Origin: Cyanodermella asteris
Taxonomy: Eukaryota > Ascomycota > Lecanoromycetes > Ostropales > Stictidaceae
DNA length: 64,000 bases
NCBI GenBank assembly: GCA_900618795.1
Contig: UYJD01000002.1
Span: 301,150 to 365,149, forward strand
Direction: 5' to 3'
Part shown: piece by piece, positions 21,815 through 33,025 of the stretch
How positions within the stretch are numbered: the first letter of the stretch is position 1
Layout: each line of letters begins with the position of its first letter
The notes under the pieces: generated by a model
What the model was told of the DNA's origin: nothing
Database searches by the model: none
What the model saw: the letters and a program-made list of their open reading frames with translations, nothing else
Program-made: the position numbers and the translations under genes

Positions 21815-23286
21815 ATGCCTTTCTACTACGAACCCTCGTATGTCTTGGCTTCAGGAATCGTTTTCATCATTGTCTGTCCAATTCTTACGTGCCTGCGGTT
21901 TGTTGCGCGGCTACGCGCGACGAAGAACTCTGCTCTTGGAGCCGATGATTGGCTCACATTGCCCGCAACCGTATGTCTCTTCCAAGGTCGCAACAATATT
22001 CAGAGGTTAACATTAGCTAAGCTTTTTGTGATCGGCTGTGCTGTCATCGTGATAGTTGGTAAGTACCTGACCTTCTAGTCAATCTCCGCCACAACGACGC
22101 TGCTTACAGTCAAGCACAGGCGTTCAACTCAAGATTTTGGCGTATCCAACCCCGGACCCTGATCCTGGAAATTACTACTTTGGCACAATCCAAAAGGTTT
22201 GTTCTAACAGCTGGTTATAACCTCCGTAACTGATGGATTGCAAGCTTCAATACCCCTTCCTGCTGCTGCAAATACTGAGCCTTGGTTGTACAAAGCTTAG
22301 TTTTGTTCTGTTCTACCGTCGTATCTTTTGCGTCGGATCATGGAAGTCGCCCTTCGAGTTGGCTTCGGCCGTGATTGGCGTCTGTGTGATATGTTGGACC
22401 CTCTTGTTCTTCTTCTGGTATCTTTTTGTCTGTCCCAGCGACCTCGCTGCACGTTGGGCAAGCCCTACCAGATTCCTGGAGGTCTGCACGACCGAGACTA
22501 GCTCTACGGTCGGACTGGTCATCAGTGACTTCCTCACCGATCTCGCGATTGTGAGCCTTCCTATCGTGCCGGTATATCACATGTTTACCTCCCCACCCGA
22601 ATACGACTAACTCAGCTAGGTTCTGAGACTTCACTTGAGGTGGCGATCCAAAATCCTGGTTCTGGCTGTGTTTGCCATTGGTTTTGTGTAAGTGCCAAGC
22701 TTTCCAGTGACCGAAGGCCTGTACTGTGCTGACAATCAAAGCGTGTTAGCGGTATCGGTGGTGCGAATGGTCTTCCTCATTGAAGCCGCGTACGCACTGA
22801 CTGGAGGTGTCAATGACGCTTTCATCACGACTACAGATAATGATTGTAGGTATATCATCGGTATGAAAAGCTCAAGTAAGTTGACGCTTCGCAGTGAGCC
22901 TCACCGAGATCTTTTACTGGTCGATGATTGAGGCGGGACTGGCTTTGATCGTTTGCTGTCTTCCCACTTTGAACAACCTCTTCACTCTACCAAGCGTGAA
23001 ATCGTTTGTGGCAAGCTTGCGAAGTATCAGAAGCATCGGCTCCGGGCGCAGCACCCACCGCGACCGTGACCGCGACATGAGCAATGGACCGAGCCACGAG
23101 CTTTCAGACATGGCAGACCCTGCAAAGTCATCACGATCTTTCTCTGCACGGAAAGGTAGTGGGGCTACAGGTGCGTCCGACGTCCCATCAGTCCCTGGAG
23201 GGTCCACACTCAGCGTAGCTGACAGATCCCCCGAAATGGAGATCCGAGTGGCTCGTACTATAGAGCAGATATCGAGCGTCGTCTAA
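21815..23286 (+). CDS. Pth11-like rhodopsin-domain membrane protein
   Basis: Seven exons: 21815-21970, 22022-22058, 22120-22196, 22245-22571, 22620-22687, 22742-22845 and 22895-23286, giving 386 aa with a consistent frame. Hydrophobic segments and family marks include GADDWLTLPA, LGCTKLSFVLFYRRIF, the polar TSSTVGLVISDFLTDLAIVSLPIVP region and SLTEIFYWSMIEAGLALIVC. The last ~110 residues are a hydrophilic Ser/Arg/Asp-rich tail. The first intron is 51 nt and in frame, so it is easily missed. The family is receptor-like; ligand and role are unknown. It lies between a UstYa/peptide pair and a methyltransferase, so a link to that locus is possible but not shown. Confidence 0.88.
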
Positions 23287-23776
23287 GTATGAGCGAAACG
23301 TGGTTGGATGGAGGATGATTTTCCCCTTGTGCTTTTGACGCTTCGAAGGAGTTTCTTGGGATGCATTGTCCAAGTGTAGATACGTACAGACCATCATGAT
23401 GAAGTTTTACTCCGCTTTTGATTATTCCATGTTTCTGGCCCATTGTGACTCGGCCGAAGCACATGAGCCGGATCAAGAATTGATGCATTACGTGCAGCCA
23501 TTCGTGTTAATCCGCAAATGTTCATCATGCATAAGTGTTCTGGCGGAGACTCATGACACAAAGCGGTCTGCATAGCTTGGAGGTCTGCGAGGCGTCTTCG
23601 GAACAGGTCTTTCCGCGGAGAGACGCCAAAAATATCTCATGTAAGGTGTGATCCGGTGGGGCGAGAATGTATAAAGCATGCTTCATCTGCTCTCATGTCT
23701 TGACATCTCAGCTTGAGACCACCTTGACTTTGTTGTCTCAGCCACGAACACGCTTCGTCACAAACCCACCTCCACA
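23287..23776. other. Intergenic, promoter of methyltransferase gene
   Basis: 490 bp. Contains a TATA box (23670-23675) and a GC-rich palindrome TCCGCGGA near 23618. No gene. Confidence 0.55.
23670..23675 (+). promoter_or_regulatory. TATA box of methyltransferase gene
   Basis: TATAAA 107 bp before the ATG at 23777. Confidence 0.55.
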
Positions 23777-24794
23777 ATGTCCGACACTAACTACCATCTT
23801 CGCCGCGATTACAAATCTTGCGCCAGGTTGCTCTCACATCTTGTTATAAGCAAACCTCTTCAAATCAGCTAACGTCCACATAGACTGAACTTACAGCATC
23901 TTGTGAACCGCCACACAATCCCGACAATGATTCATCCAGCGGCAAACCTGACTTCATCTGCGAAGATAGCGGACATCGGCTGTGGAACCGGTGCATGGCT
24001 CCTAGACCTAGCCCGTGAACAGCCCCAAAGCGTCTCGCTGCATGGCTTCGACATCGACCTACGGCAATGCCCGAATCCAAATTGGTGTCCGGATAATGTG
24101 AAGATGTACAAATGGGATGTGCATGACCCGGTTCCCCCAGAAGCTATGGCTCAATACGGTTCGTATGCCGATCACATTGGCTTCCCAACAAACATGCTGG
24201 CTGACGGGATCGAAAGATCTAGTTAACTTGCGAGCCTGCATGCAGCTCGTCCGAGACCGGGATCCCGGCCCGGTGATCGAGCAACTGAAGAAGCTCATCA
24301 AGCCCGGTGGCTATATTCAATGGCTCGACCTCGATTGCCCTTCCCTGCGCATTGCGAGAGCTGCCGACGACATCGAGACCAAGTACACGGAGCAACTCCT
24401 CGACCGTCTGAAGAGCGCATTTTCGTTCCACGCTGGAGAGTGAGCCCCATCTTTCCTTCCTCACCCGAACTCCATATCCTTCTGCACCAACCCTCATCGA
24501 CGATAATAAGGCTGACGTGCATTCAGTGGCCCAGGATGGTTCTCCCAGATGCCAAAGACACTCGAAGCGCATGGGTTCACGGACGTGCGGGTTGAGCGCT
24601 TCACGGACCGTCGGGAGGATCTCGCCAGCTGCCATGACATGATGCTGCTGAGCGCAGAGGAACTGAGCGGCTTTGTACCGGACGGCGAGGAGTTCCGGCA
24701 GTGTATTGATCGGGCTGCTGAAGAATTTGAAGCCAGTCGACGTGGCATCGTCATCACGAACACTCCAATGATGGTCGTCGGCAGACTTCCTTGA
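23777..24794 (+). CDS. LaeA/UMTA-like SAM-dependent methyltransferase
   Basis: Four exons (23777-23826, 23884-24158, 24217-24439, 24527-24794) give 271 aa. It begins MSDTNYHLRRDYKSCARLN, typical of the fungal UMTA group. SAM-binding motif I is ADIGCGTGAWLLDLA, followed by FDIDLRQCP and KPGGYIQWLDLD. The C-terminus has GPGWFSQMPKTLEAHGFTDV. These are class I Rossmann methyltransferases; members occur in secondary-metabolite clusters (small-molecule methylation) or as LaeA-like regulators, and this cannot be decided by sequence reading. The second intron has an unusual GTTCGT donor, chosen because it restores QYDLVNLRACMQLVRD. It closes the accessory locus. Confidence 0.9.
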
Positions 24795-25102
24795 GCGCTG
24801 GTAAAGGAAGACGAGGGTGCATGAGTAGCGTGCCGGGCCATGCACGAAGAATGTATCCTTTAGACGATGATAGTTGATTTCCCGAATCAAATTGCTCTAT
24901 TCTGTATGGTGTATCGTGTAATCGAAAGGTAGCGTGGCGCCAAGGCCAGCCAGCTTGTCCAAAGTAAAACGGAAACGTGACCGAACGTCGTATCCATACT
25001 CGCATGGTTTACGGGACCTGTTTGTCCTCCTGACAGTCATCTGTCTCAAACCGCATCGGCCATTTCAATCTAGAGTCTTTCCAACCAACCCAGCAGTTTC
25101 CA
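24795..25102. other. Convergent intergenic region, no gene seen
   Basis: About 310 bp between the convergent methyltransferase and CTP synthase genes. Nothing recognised. Confidence 0.6.
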
Positions 25103-27021
25103 TCAGATCTTGACTGACTCGTCAAACTGGTGTGCAAGCCCGTTGCCGGATGCCGACCGCGCACGCAGGCCATGCTCGATCACATCCCCCAGCCGCCCAA
25201 TGCTGGCAGCAACAAGTCCGAGATACGGCTTGCTGGGCTCCAAGACGCGACTGAGGTATTCGGGATGGTACTGAACACCGACAAAGTAAGGGTGCTCCTT
25301 CAGCTCCACAATCTCCATTCGTTCGCCCTTGTCGTCCTTGCCGACGAAATTCAAACCCGCGGCAGTCAGCTGCTCGATGTGTTCGGGGTTGACTTCGTAT
25401 CGGTGGCGATGACGCTCCAGGATCGGATGTGCGTTGGGATCAGCCGAAGCTGAGGGGGCGATGTGTGAGTGGCTAGCACTGGCGTGCGAGTGGCCGTTCG
25501 CCAGTGGCTGCTGGGATGTGTCTTTGCTGTAGAGGGCTCTGATCCTGCTCCATTCGCTGCCGCTTTGGAAATAGGTTGGCCGGATACCCAGACGCATGGT
25601 GCCGCCTAGATTGACCTGATCGATCTCGGGCATGTTGACGATGATCTTCGGCTCTGCTTGATCGCCGTCCAATTCTTCTGAGCCAGCCTTTTTCAGACCA
25701 CACACGTTCCGCACATACTCGATCACGGCCAACTGCATACCTAGACACACCCCGAGGTACGGAGTGCCATTGATACGAGCCCAGTTCGCTGCCGCCATCA
25801 TGCCTTCGGTACCACGCTTGCCGAAACCACCTGGCACTAAGATACCGTGCGCTGTGCAAAGCTCATGCCAAGCTTTGTGATAGAGCGGTGCTGTTGATTG
25901 CTGTGCCTGGGTCTGTGATTCGAGATGTGACGCGTCGATCCAAATGATGTTGAGCTTGCGGTTGCACGCCATCGAAGCGTGTTCCAGAGACTTGACAACA
26001 GACAGATATGAGTCGTGCAAATTTGTGTACTTGCCAACGAGCGCAATGTTGACGGTTTCGAGGAGCTGTGCGGGAGACCCGGCCGTCAGAGCTTTCCAAG
26101 CTGCCCACATCTTCTCGCCCTGGGTGCGAAGTGGCTTGGTAATGGCGAGTTGTTCGAGGCTCAAGAAGTCAGTCAGGAGCGGGATCAGATTTTGCTGCTC
26201 CAGAAGCATAGGAACATGGTACGTTGACGCAACGTCGTGAACTGCGATGACTTGTTCGGGCTCAACCTGGCAAAACATAGCAACCTTGTCGATCGTGTGT
26301 CGCTCCAACTTGACTTCACAACGGCATGCAATCTATGAAGCTGTCAGCTTGTATCGGGCATGTTAGCGGCTACTGGAGGAGCAAATACCAGGTCTGGGCT
26401 CAAACCCTGACTTCGCACGTCTCTAATTGCCTGCTGCGTGGGCTTCGTCTTCTGCTCGCCGTTGATATTGGGGATCAAGGAAACATGGATGTGCGCGAAG
26501 TTGCCCTTCCCAACCCGCCGTCGCAACTGTCGCATCGACTCGACGAATGGCGCACTTTCAATATCACCAACAGTTCCTCCCAGCTCAATGATGCATGCGT
26601 CTGGCTCCTCACCAGTGTCATCGACCGGCACTCTCGCGACCCGCTCAATCCAATCCTGAGTGGCGTCTGTGAGATGCGGCACAACTTGAACGGTCTTGCC
26701 GAGGTAATCGCCCTTTCGTTCCTTCTCGATGACATGCTGGTAAATCTTACCCGTGGTGATGTTGTTCTCTCGGGTCAGCTTCACATTCAAATAGCGCTCG
26801 TAGTTGCCGAGATCCAGATCGACCTCTCCGCCATCGTCAAGGACAAAGACCTCGCCGTGCTCTGTAGGGGCCATGGTGCCAGCATCGACGTTCATGTACG
26901 GATCAATCTTGATGGAAGAAACCTTCAATCCCCGAGTCTTGAGCAAGAGGCCTGTCGACGAGGCAATGATGCCCTTGCCGATGCCTGATATCACACCGCC
27001 AGATACGAGAACATACTTCAT
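25103..27021 (-). CDS. URA7: CTP synthase
   Basis: Two exons (27021-26389 and 26332-25103; 56-nt intron) give 620 aa. It converts UTP to CTP with glutamine as nitrogen donor, the last step of de novo pyrimidine synthesis. The N-terminal synthase domain starts [17 protein letters not shown] and contains [13 protein letters not shown] and [20 protein letters not shown]. The C-terminal class I glutamine amidotransferase domain has [12 protein letters not shown] (catalytic Cys about residue 407) and [12 protein letters not shown] His/Ala/Ser-rich insert lies in the amidotransferase domain. The ATG at 27021 is chosen because it begins the conserved domain; the open frame upstream is not conserved-looking. 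Confidence 0.97.
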
Positions 27022-27752
27022 GATGGCGATTGTTTCTGTGATCGGGCTGGAGGCAGCAAGAAGAGCAATTGGCTGGCCGACTTGACGTACAACTGATTTC
27101 TCGAGTAGACTCGAGGGGCTTTGAAAAGCGGAGCCGCGCACGGCGTGAATAAAATTCAATATTGCCTAACTGGGTCGACGCGCTTTTCGCGTCGCCGCAT
27201 GCGCCCGCCCGCCAATCGCGTTTATTCATCGGACTTCACTCTCCGTCCATGATGGCACGTGCTTCCAATACTCCCTCTTTATAAGGTGAGAGTATTGCCA
27301 TACCATCAACGTTAGTTGTTGCAGAATCCTGCTACCAGCGCATATGAGCTGAATCGACGTGGTGAACTTGCGGTCGCTCAACTTGTTCTTCCTTGCGACA
27401 CCTGAGTTCCAAAGTACATTCTCAAGAAGCCTTCGAACTTCGTTGGTATGAGCAAGGGTGATATCACATTCTTGAAGATCTCGAAGCTCGAGTAAGCTCT
27501 CTGGCAGTGCGCAACTGCAGGACTGGCGAAGTAATAGCTGGGTCCGGAAGGGGTTGATGTGTACTCAATTTCGATCATGACTATGGGCCGCCTGAACGCG
27601 AGGTTGAGCTATTTGAAGCGGTGGAAGCCACTCAGCAAGCTCTGCAGGACACTTCCGAGCTGTGCCAAACCTCATGGTCAGCGCTTAGCGGAATCTAGCT
27701 CGTACTACGCGACCCTCATGATCTGTTGACAACAAGTATCCATCGCCCGCCA
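27022..27752. other. Intergenic, promoter of CTP synthase
   Basis: About 730 bp. The first 250 bp are GC-rich and hold the CTP synthase promoter. The rest has only short frames. Confidence 0.55.
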
Positions 27753-28304
27753 TTATACGAGAGAGAAGGTGACAGGGCCTTGGGGTTCTCGAGGCGCTGA
27801 TATCACTGCTTGCCAACCTTTATCCTGGACGTAAGACATTCTCGGTTCAGCGCGCTCAGGTGGAGCCTCAGTGTGTTGGTAACATTCCAACACGCCGAAA
27901 CGTTCGAAAACGAGATCCTTGACCCTGTTCAAACAATCCCGCGAGTATGTACTTGTCAAGATGCGGTCCGTTGGCATTCTTTTCCATGGCAAAATTGCTG
28001 GGCAATGCCAGAGCTCCCTCTTGGTATCCCGAAACGCATCTTCATCGGTACGAGTGTCATAAATAGGCGGACGGGTATCTGATTCGTATCTGAACTCTCG
28101 GACCAGATTTAACAGGAAACGCTGCACTCGAGCCGATTCGTCAAAGTTGCGCTGCGTGGGCCCTCGCGCGGTCACCTCTCGCGTCAAACATTGTGTAGTA
28201 AACGGTCGAGTAAGCATGCCATGAAGAGTCAACGTTGCCGCGTTTGCCAGACCAAGGCTCACCTTGGCCGACAGAAGCGGTATTTGCTCACCGGTCCAGG
28301 TCAT
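27753..28304 (-). CDS. Unrecognised ORF at the edge of the degenerate island
   Basis: Open frame of 183 aa with an ATG at 28304. No domain, signal peptide or membrane segment recognised. A middle part rich in Arg, Glu and Asp looks protein-like, but nothing confirms expression. It begins 158 bp from the assembly gap and may be a fragment of a larger gene whose other part is lost or lies across the gap. Weak call. Confidence 0.25.
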   Translation of the reverse strand: MTWTGEQIPLLSAKVSLGLANAATLTLHGMLTRPFTTQCLTREVTARGPTQRNFDESARVQRFLLNLVREFRYESDTRPPIYDTRTDEDAFRDTKRELWHCPAILPWKRMPTDRILTSTYSRDCLNRVKDLVFERFGVLECYQHTEAPPERAEPRMSYVQDKGWQAVISAPREPQGPVTFSLV

Positions 28305-28461
28305 AGGAACAGTGTTTCGTCCGATACATTTGGTTCATGACCAGGGAGGGATCCCAGGAGTCATGTCGTGATATTTCCCGTGATCAGTCCAGCAAGGGCA
28401 GCGTTCAGGTTGGACCACACGAGCCAGAAGGGTAGAAGCTGCGACCAAGAGCCATAGAGGT

Positions 28462-28486
28462 NNNNNNNNNNNNNNNNNNNNNNNNN
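28462..28486. other. Assembly gap (25 N)
   Basis: Run of 25 undetermined bases. The true gap length is unknown. Its position next to a repeated 25-bp sequence suggests the assembly broke at a repeat. Confidence 0.99.
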
Positions 28487-28527
28487 CCTTCAGACTTGAC
28501 GCCGACCTTCATTGGTCGCCTACATAG

Positions 28528-28552
28528 TCAACCAACCCGTGCCCGCGTTACA
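28528..28552. repeat. 25-bp exact repeat, copy 2
   Basis: Identical to bases 1-25 of the window, same orientation, 28.5 kb away and 41 bp right of the assembly gap. Confidence 0.8.
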
Positions 28553-28790
28553 TCATACCAGTGCTTGCAGAGAGACTATGAGCAATTCGCCCTACAGCAG
28601 TCGGTATGTCGCTTTCGATGGTGAGATGTCTATTGCAATAGTCTGAGAGCAATCTCCATCAGATGCCGAGGAACATCCCGTCGGCCTTTGCCCTTTCCTT
28701 CGCCGCACCAACTCCCGAAAGTCGTCTGCCAATGTGAGCTATAGCTGCTCGAGATGCCCATGAACGAGCTACACCGTGTCCGGACTTGAA

Positions 28791-29498
28791 CTAGTGCCCG
28801 GGGTTTGCGAATGTTTCCATATATCCACCTCGTTTGGGTGTTCCCTCCAAGAGCACTGTGGAGGGCAGTATGCGGACAAATCGAGCTGCCAGGAGGCGCT
28901 CTTGCATACACCGTCCACGCTTAAACAGTGATACCTCCTCAACGTCCCTACAAGGATGAGCTTTCAACGCCAGCACTGTCCTCTGCTCGAGTTGCTTCAG
29001 CCAGTGCGACTTTCCGATGTTGTCCAGCATCGTATCAATTAATGACGATGGAGCTGACGAGGCAACATTCATCGCTACAGTAAGGATTGCTTTCGAATAT
29101 ATTCTTGCCATCTGTCTCGACACCTTGTACCAGTCCTCCCTGTCATCTTGGATGATGCACAGCGCGTCAACCCAGATGAAGCGAATTTTAAGGTCTGCAA
29201 CAAGTCTCATCGCCTCGATCGTATTGTCATTCAAGACCGACAGAGGTTGGCCTTGATTTATCAAACTTATGTTGCTAGAAAGAGATTTGAAAGTTGTGGT
29301 GTTGGCCCAGGTATAACTCACAGCCGCGTATTCTTGACCCCGCGTCCAGTGTTCTATTTCTTCAAGAGTGAAGTCTCCCTTTGCAATTCGCAACAGGGAT
29401 ACGAGTCGACTTGGACATAGATTGGGCGCAGCACCAGCGGGTGGGTCTGGAGCTGAGATCTTGTACGATCCTGCTGCATCCAACACGATACTTGCCAT
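28791..29498 (-). pseudogene. HET-domain protein, truncated
   Basis: A 235-aa frame from the ATG at 29498 carries the N-terminal part of a heterokaryon-incompatibility (HET) domain: YAAVSYTWA, then IRFIWVDALCIIQDDREDW, then MARIYSKAILTVA. A late motif, RGRCMQERLLAARFVRI, matches the usual RGWxLQERLLSxR with Trp replaced by Arg. The frame stops about 20 residues later, whereas HET proteins normally run several hundred residues more. Another minus-strand frame continues across the end, which suggests a frameshift. HET proteins act in non-self recognition and cell death between strains. I read this as a decayed gene, but an intron cannot be excluded. Confidence 0.65.
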
Positions 29499-30612
29499 AA
29501 CAAAGCATTGTACAAACCCTCCTCCCGGGCGATTGAGCCAAGTTTCGTCTGCCTGTCAGTATGAGCTGCTTTGGAAGCGGTCCACACTCCGTACAGATAC
29601 TACCATGCATATTCTTTGACTTTGCGGTCTCCTGCCAGACACCCGTTAATAATTTGTTCAGGACAAAGGCGCTCACAAGATGGCTGTTTCCCGCCGAGAA
29701 CGTTTGGGTGTCCGATTGGTATTGGTATCAAAGCGAACAGGCCTCAGGAGAGACCTCGTGGATTCTGTTACGAGACTGTAGAGGGCCACGTCGATCAAGA
29801 CGGGGGTGGAGTAGTCCCCATAGATGCGAGCAAATAAGACAGCCAGCATGAGCGGCATCTCGAATGCTATACAGATGAGCTCCTCATTCTCTGCCATCGG
29901 AATTGGCAGGCCTCTCGGCTGCTGTGGTCCAGCCTGCATAGCAATGCTGGTAAAGTATGGCAGCTGTCGATAGCTCAGTCATACGCGCAAGACTGAAGGT
30001 AATGTGTCCCAGTACGAATCACGCGACACGGCTTTAAGCTACAGAGGTGACCATTTGTGACGTGGGAGCCGGTCTTTCGGACAAGGATTGCAGTGCTTCG
30101 AAGAGGAACTTGGTGTGATCCATCTCCATCATGGCGATGAGGGTGTGGGAGTTAAGAAGCTTGTAAAGATGCTCGCAAATCTAGAAGATAACCTCGCCGT
30201 TGTTGCGTGGCTGGCTGTCAGCCAATCGCGCTACTAGGCGGACATCAAAAGCTGCCACGAATTTTAGACAAGAACGACTCTAGACGTCCTTCGTTACCGA
30301 CTTCATTACCAGCGTCTGATAATATATTGAAGAACACATCGGCCTCAGATCCTGTGTCAATCCATTAACGAGCCTTTGCAGGCGGATATGGACGATGAAT
30401 AGCGTCAATGAAAGTCGCATGCCTGAGTCGGTCATCAAGCAATACTTTGTCAGCATGGATGTTGAAGTGCCTCGGTCTTTCAAGAATACTCGATTCAAGT
30501 AAGGCTCCACCGAGTGTTCTACATCTCGGCACACCGCGAAATGTACTGCAAGGGTCTTTGAGCTCTCTCCACGAGAGCCGTCCCTAACGATAAGCAACTT
30601 CGAATGTGTGCA
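29499..30612. other. Degenerate intergenic sequence
   Basis: About 1.1 kb with short frames on both strands. One 88-codon minus-strand frame (29673-29939) has a hydrophobic stretch around LMLAVLFARIYGDYSTP and could be another gene relic. Nothing assignable. Confidence 0.45.
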
Positions 30613-31074
30613 TCACTTGCCGTTCAGCACACCCCCAAAGTAGCAGGCTCCCAGCAAAATGAATGCTAGCGCATGCACAACAAAGTGAACTCCTGGTCCT
30701 CCAAGAGCACGCCTCTGATGCGGCTCACGCATCCGAGCCATGGCCCGACAAAGTGGAGCCAAATGGTAGAGACCAAGACACACAGCAACCTGCTGTGCCA
30801 ACCAACTACTCGGATCGAACAAGGCGACAGCTGCGACCAGATTCGTAACCATCAGCAGCACCTAGAAAGTGGTCACCCCGAAAATCAGCCCATGTCTCGA
30901 CCACGGACTTGGGCCATGACATACAGCGTATTGCCTGATGACAGCATGCGCCGCGGGCTATGCAATCGCCAGGGTCGACGACGGCCGCAGGTAGAAGTTT
31001 GCGGCGGCCGGAACTTCTATCAGCAGATGGAACGTCAATGCCACCTGGCGAAGATGCAAAGCGCTGACTGTCAT
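30613..31074 (-). pseudogene. Broken gene for a small multi-span membrane protein
   Basis: Reading the minus strand from ATG at 31074, one frame of 153 codons gives a membrane-protein-like product interrupted by two TAG codons (30958-30960, codon 39; 30862-30864, codon 71). Both sides of each stop look coding: ALHLRQVALTFHLLIEVPAA before the first, AAHAVIRQYAV between, and TNLVAAVALF with LGLYHLAPLCRAMARM after. The pattern resembles an uncharacterised four-helix membrane family of ascomycetes, recalled from general knowledge and not checked. TAG could come from CAG or TGG by C-to-T or G-to-A change, as repeat-induced point mutation would produce. Introns covering both stops look unlikely. 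Confidence 0.6.
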
Positions 31075-33025
31075 GACGAAAGCCGCCCTCCTGAATTGGA
31101 TTATCGCTTAGTTACGACAGACGCAAGGTTTCGTCGACACTTCGGAGACCTTGTCAGTTTTTGAAAAAAGGGTTGTTGTCTCGGAATCAATGCGAGATGG
31201 TGGCCCCCTCTTGGCGCTGAGCTCGACTAATGCTGCCGTTAACCACAGATGAGACGTCCACGACTTTGGCGGACACTCCGGCAAGTGGGTTAAGGTGGTT
31301 CCCTGCCGTGGTGCCTCTTAGCGATGATTTGCTGATGCTTTGCGCCTCTCGACGCAGGTGCTGTGCTGGAAAGCCTGGAATGTCGCACCGGTTCCCGAGT
31401 TGTGCTGTCAAATTGAATGTCTTCTCATCTAGAGAAATGTCATTTCTGATGTCGTTCTGATCCGAGATCCTCACCCGTGATGAGGCTGTGATGATTAGAT
31501 CTTCCTGTATCTATTGTTGGTATCGGGTCGACTGAGTTGCCGGCTTGTCTGACAGCACATGGCAGTGGACGTACTACTAGTCAAAAAGCCAGATCTACGC
31601 AATGTTATGATGAGACGCTGTGATTGCCAATCTTACAAGGACATTGCTCATGCATCGTTGCTTGCCAGTCGTCGCGCCCGTGCACGAGGTAGGATCCAAG
31701 CGGACTGTACCCGTCGAGGTACTCCTACGCGCAGACGGCCATATCAACGGCCGGGGCGATGACGACGCTTGCATGAAGAAGCAGTTTTACCTGTCTGCTT
31801 GATCCGATGACTGCAGGGCATCACGCGGATGAGGGTAGGGGACCCACGACCGGGGGCCAGCTTCTGCAAGATGCCCCCAAGCGGATCAACGAAAAACGGC
31901 ATCTGTGCCCACTTGTGGGCAGACCCGTGCGCCTAGCAGAGTACTAGAGAAGCGAGCCAAACTGCTTTACGATGGCGTCGGTGCAGTGCGTGCCCACGAT
32001 GGAGTATTCGAGGGAGAAACAGGGACGGCGACGGCTGAAAGGGGCGACGAGAACATGGCAGCAACGTGTTTTCGCACTTTTGTCTTTCCGACTACGCCTC
32101 CCGACGGTCTGCGATCGACATGATTGCAACGTTTGAGCGACCAAAGAGTGCATGGCGTTGATATCTTTGCTTTTCTGCCTCGAGGCCGACCTGTGCTCTG
32201 AACCATTCACGACAGTGGAGGCTCTTTATAAGGTGTCTAGCAGCAGCGACCCGGTTGGATCGTCGTGGCTGGCAAGGCTAAAGGCCCCCTGCGACCCGCT
32301 TGCCGACACTCTCTACCTTCGTTTGGACGGCTCGATATCGGAAAGCTAGTCGAGCCAGCGACTGAGCGCAGGGCAGGGCTCTCGAGTCATGCTCCAAGTC
32401 AGCACAACAGGCGGTTCTGAGACGGCGTTACCCAGGTGTCAGCCTGCAGCTTTGCCAGGCGTCATCGCGATACGATATGGAGAATACATGATATGGCAAA
32501 GGAACAATCGCTAATTGGCACATTGCTGAAGTGTCCTCACGACGCCGTAGACGGTGCCGCAGCCTACGACTCTCCGCCGCCCGTCAGTGAGGACAGGCGA
32601 CGAGACACGGCCACGGCCGAGGAAGTGGAAGTGGAAGTGGAAGTGGAAGGATGATGGGGACCGAGAGGCCGATCAGGAAGCAAGACAGTGGGCAGTAGGA
32701 GGACGGTGATGCAGCCGGCAGCAGAGTGTTGACCTGCGGGCCTGCTCGAGCCGGGTTTCTTCGCAGTAGCTTTGTAGCTTTTTTTCTCCTCAAGGCACAG
32801 CAGCGATATGATATGAGTTGCAGCCGGCCGCTGCATGTGCTTCCACCTTTGTTCTGTTTCGGTCTGGTCTAGTCTAATCCCCCATCTGAGTGATCCGCCC
32901 ATCCCGTCTCCAGCATTCTTATCGATATTTGACTCCTTGCCATAGCCACCACACACGACTGCTCCCATCTCCTCGCCCTCCGCTATGCTTGCCCGCTTGA
33001 CAGTCGTCCAATCCGCCGTGGGACC
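31075..33025. other. Gene-poor intergenic region
   Basis: Nearly 2 kb without a supportable gene. It includes a (GGAAGT)4 repeat and, at its right end, the upstream region of the RING/vWA gene. Short frames only. Confidence 0.5.
32621..32644. repeat. (GGAAGT)4 hexanucleotide repeat
   Basis: Four perfect copies of GGAAGT followed by an imperfect fifth. Confidence 0.9.

Larger units (their letters stand above)
28305..28790. other. Gap-containing intergenic region
   Basis: Holds the assembly gap and the second copy of the 25-bp repeat. No gene recognised. Confidence 0.5.
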
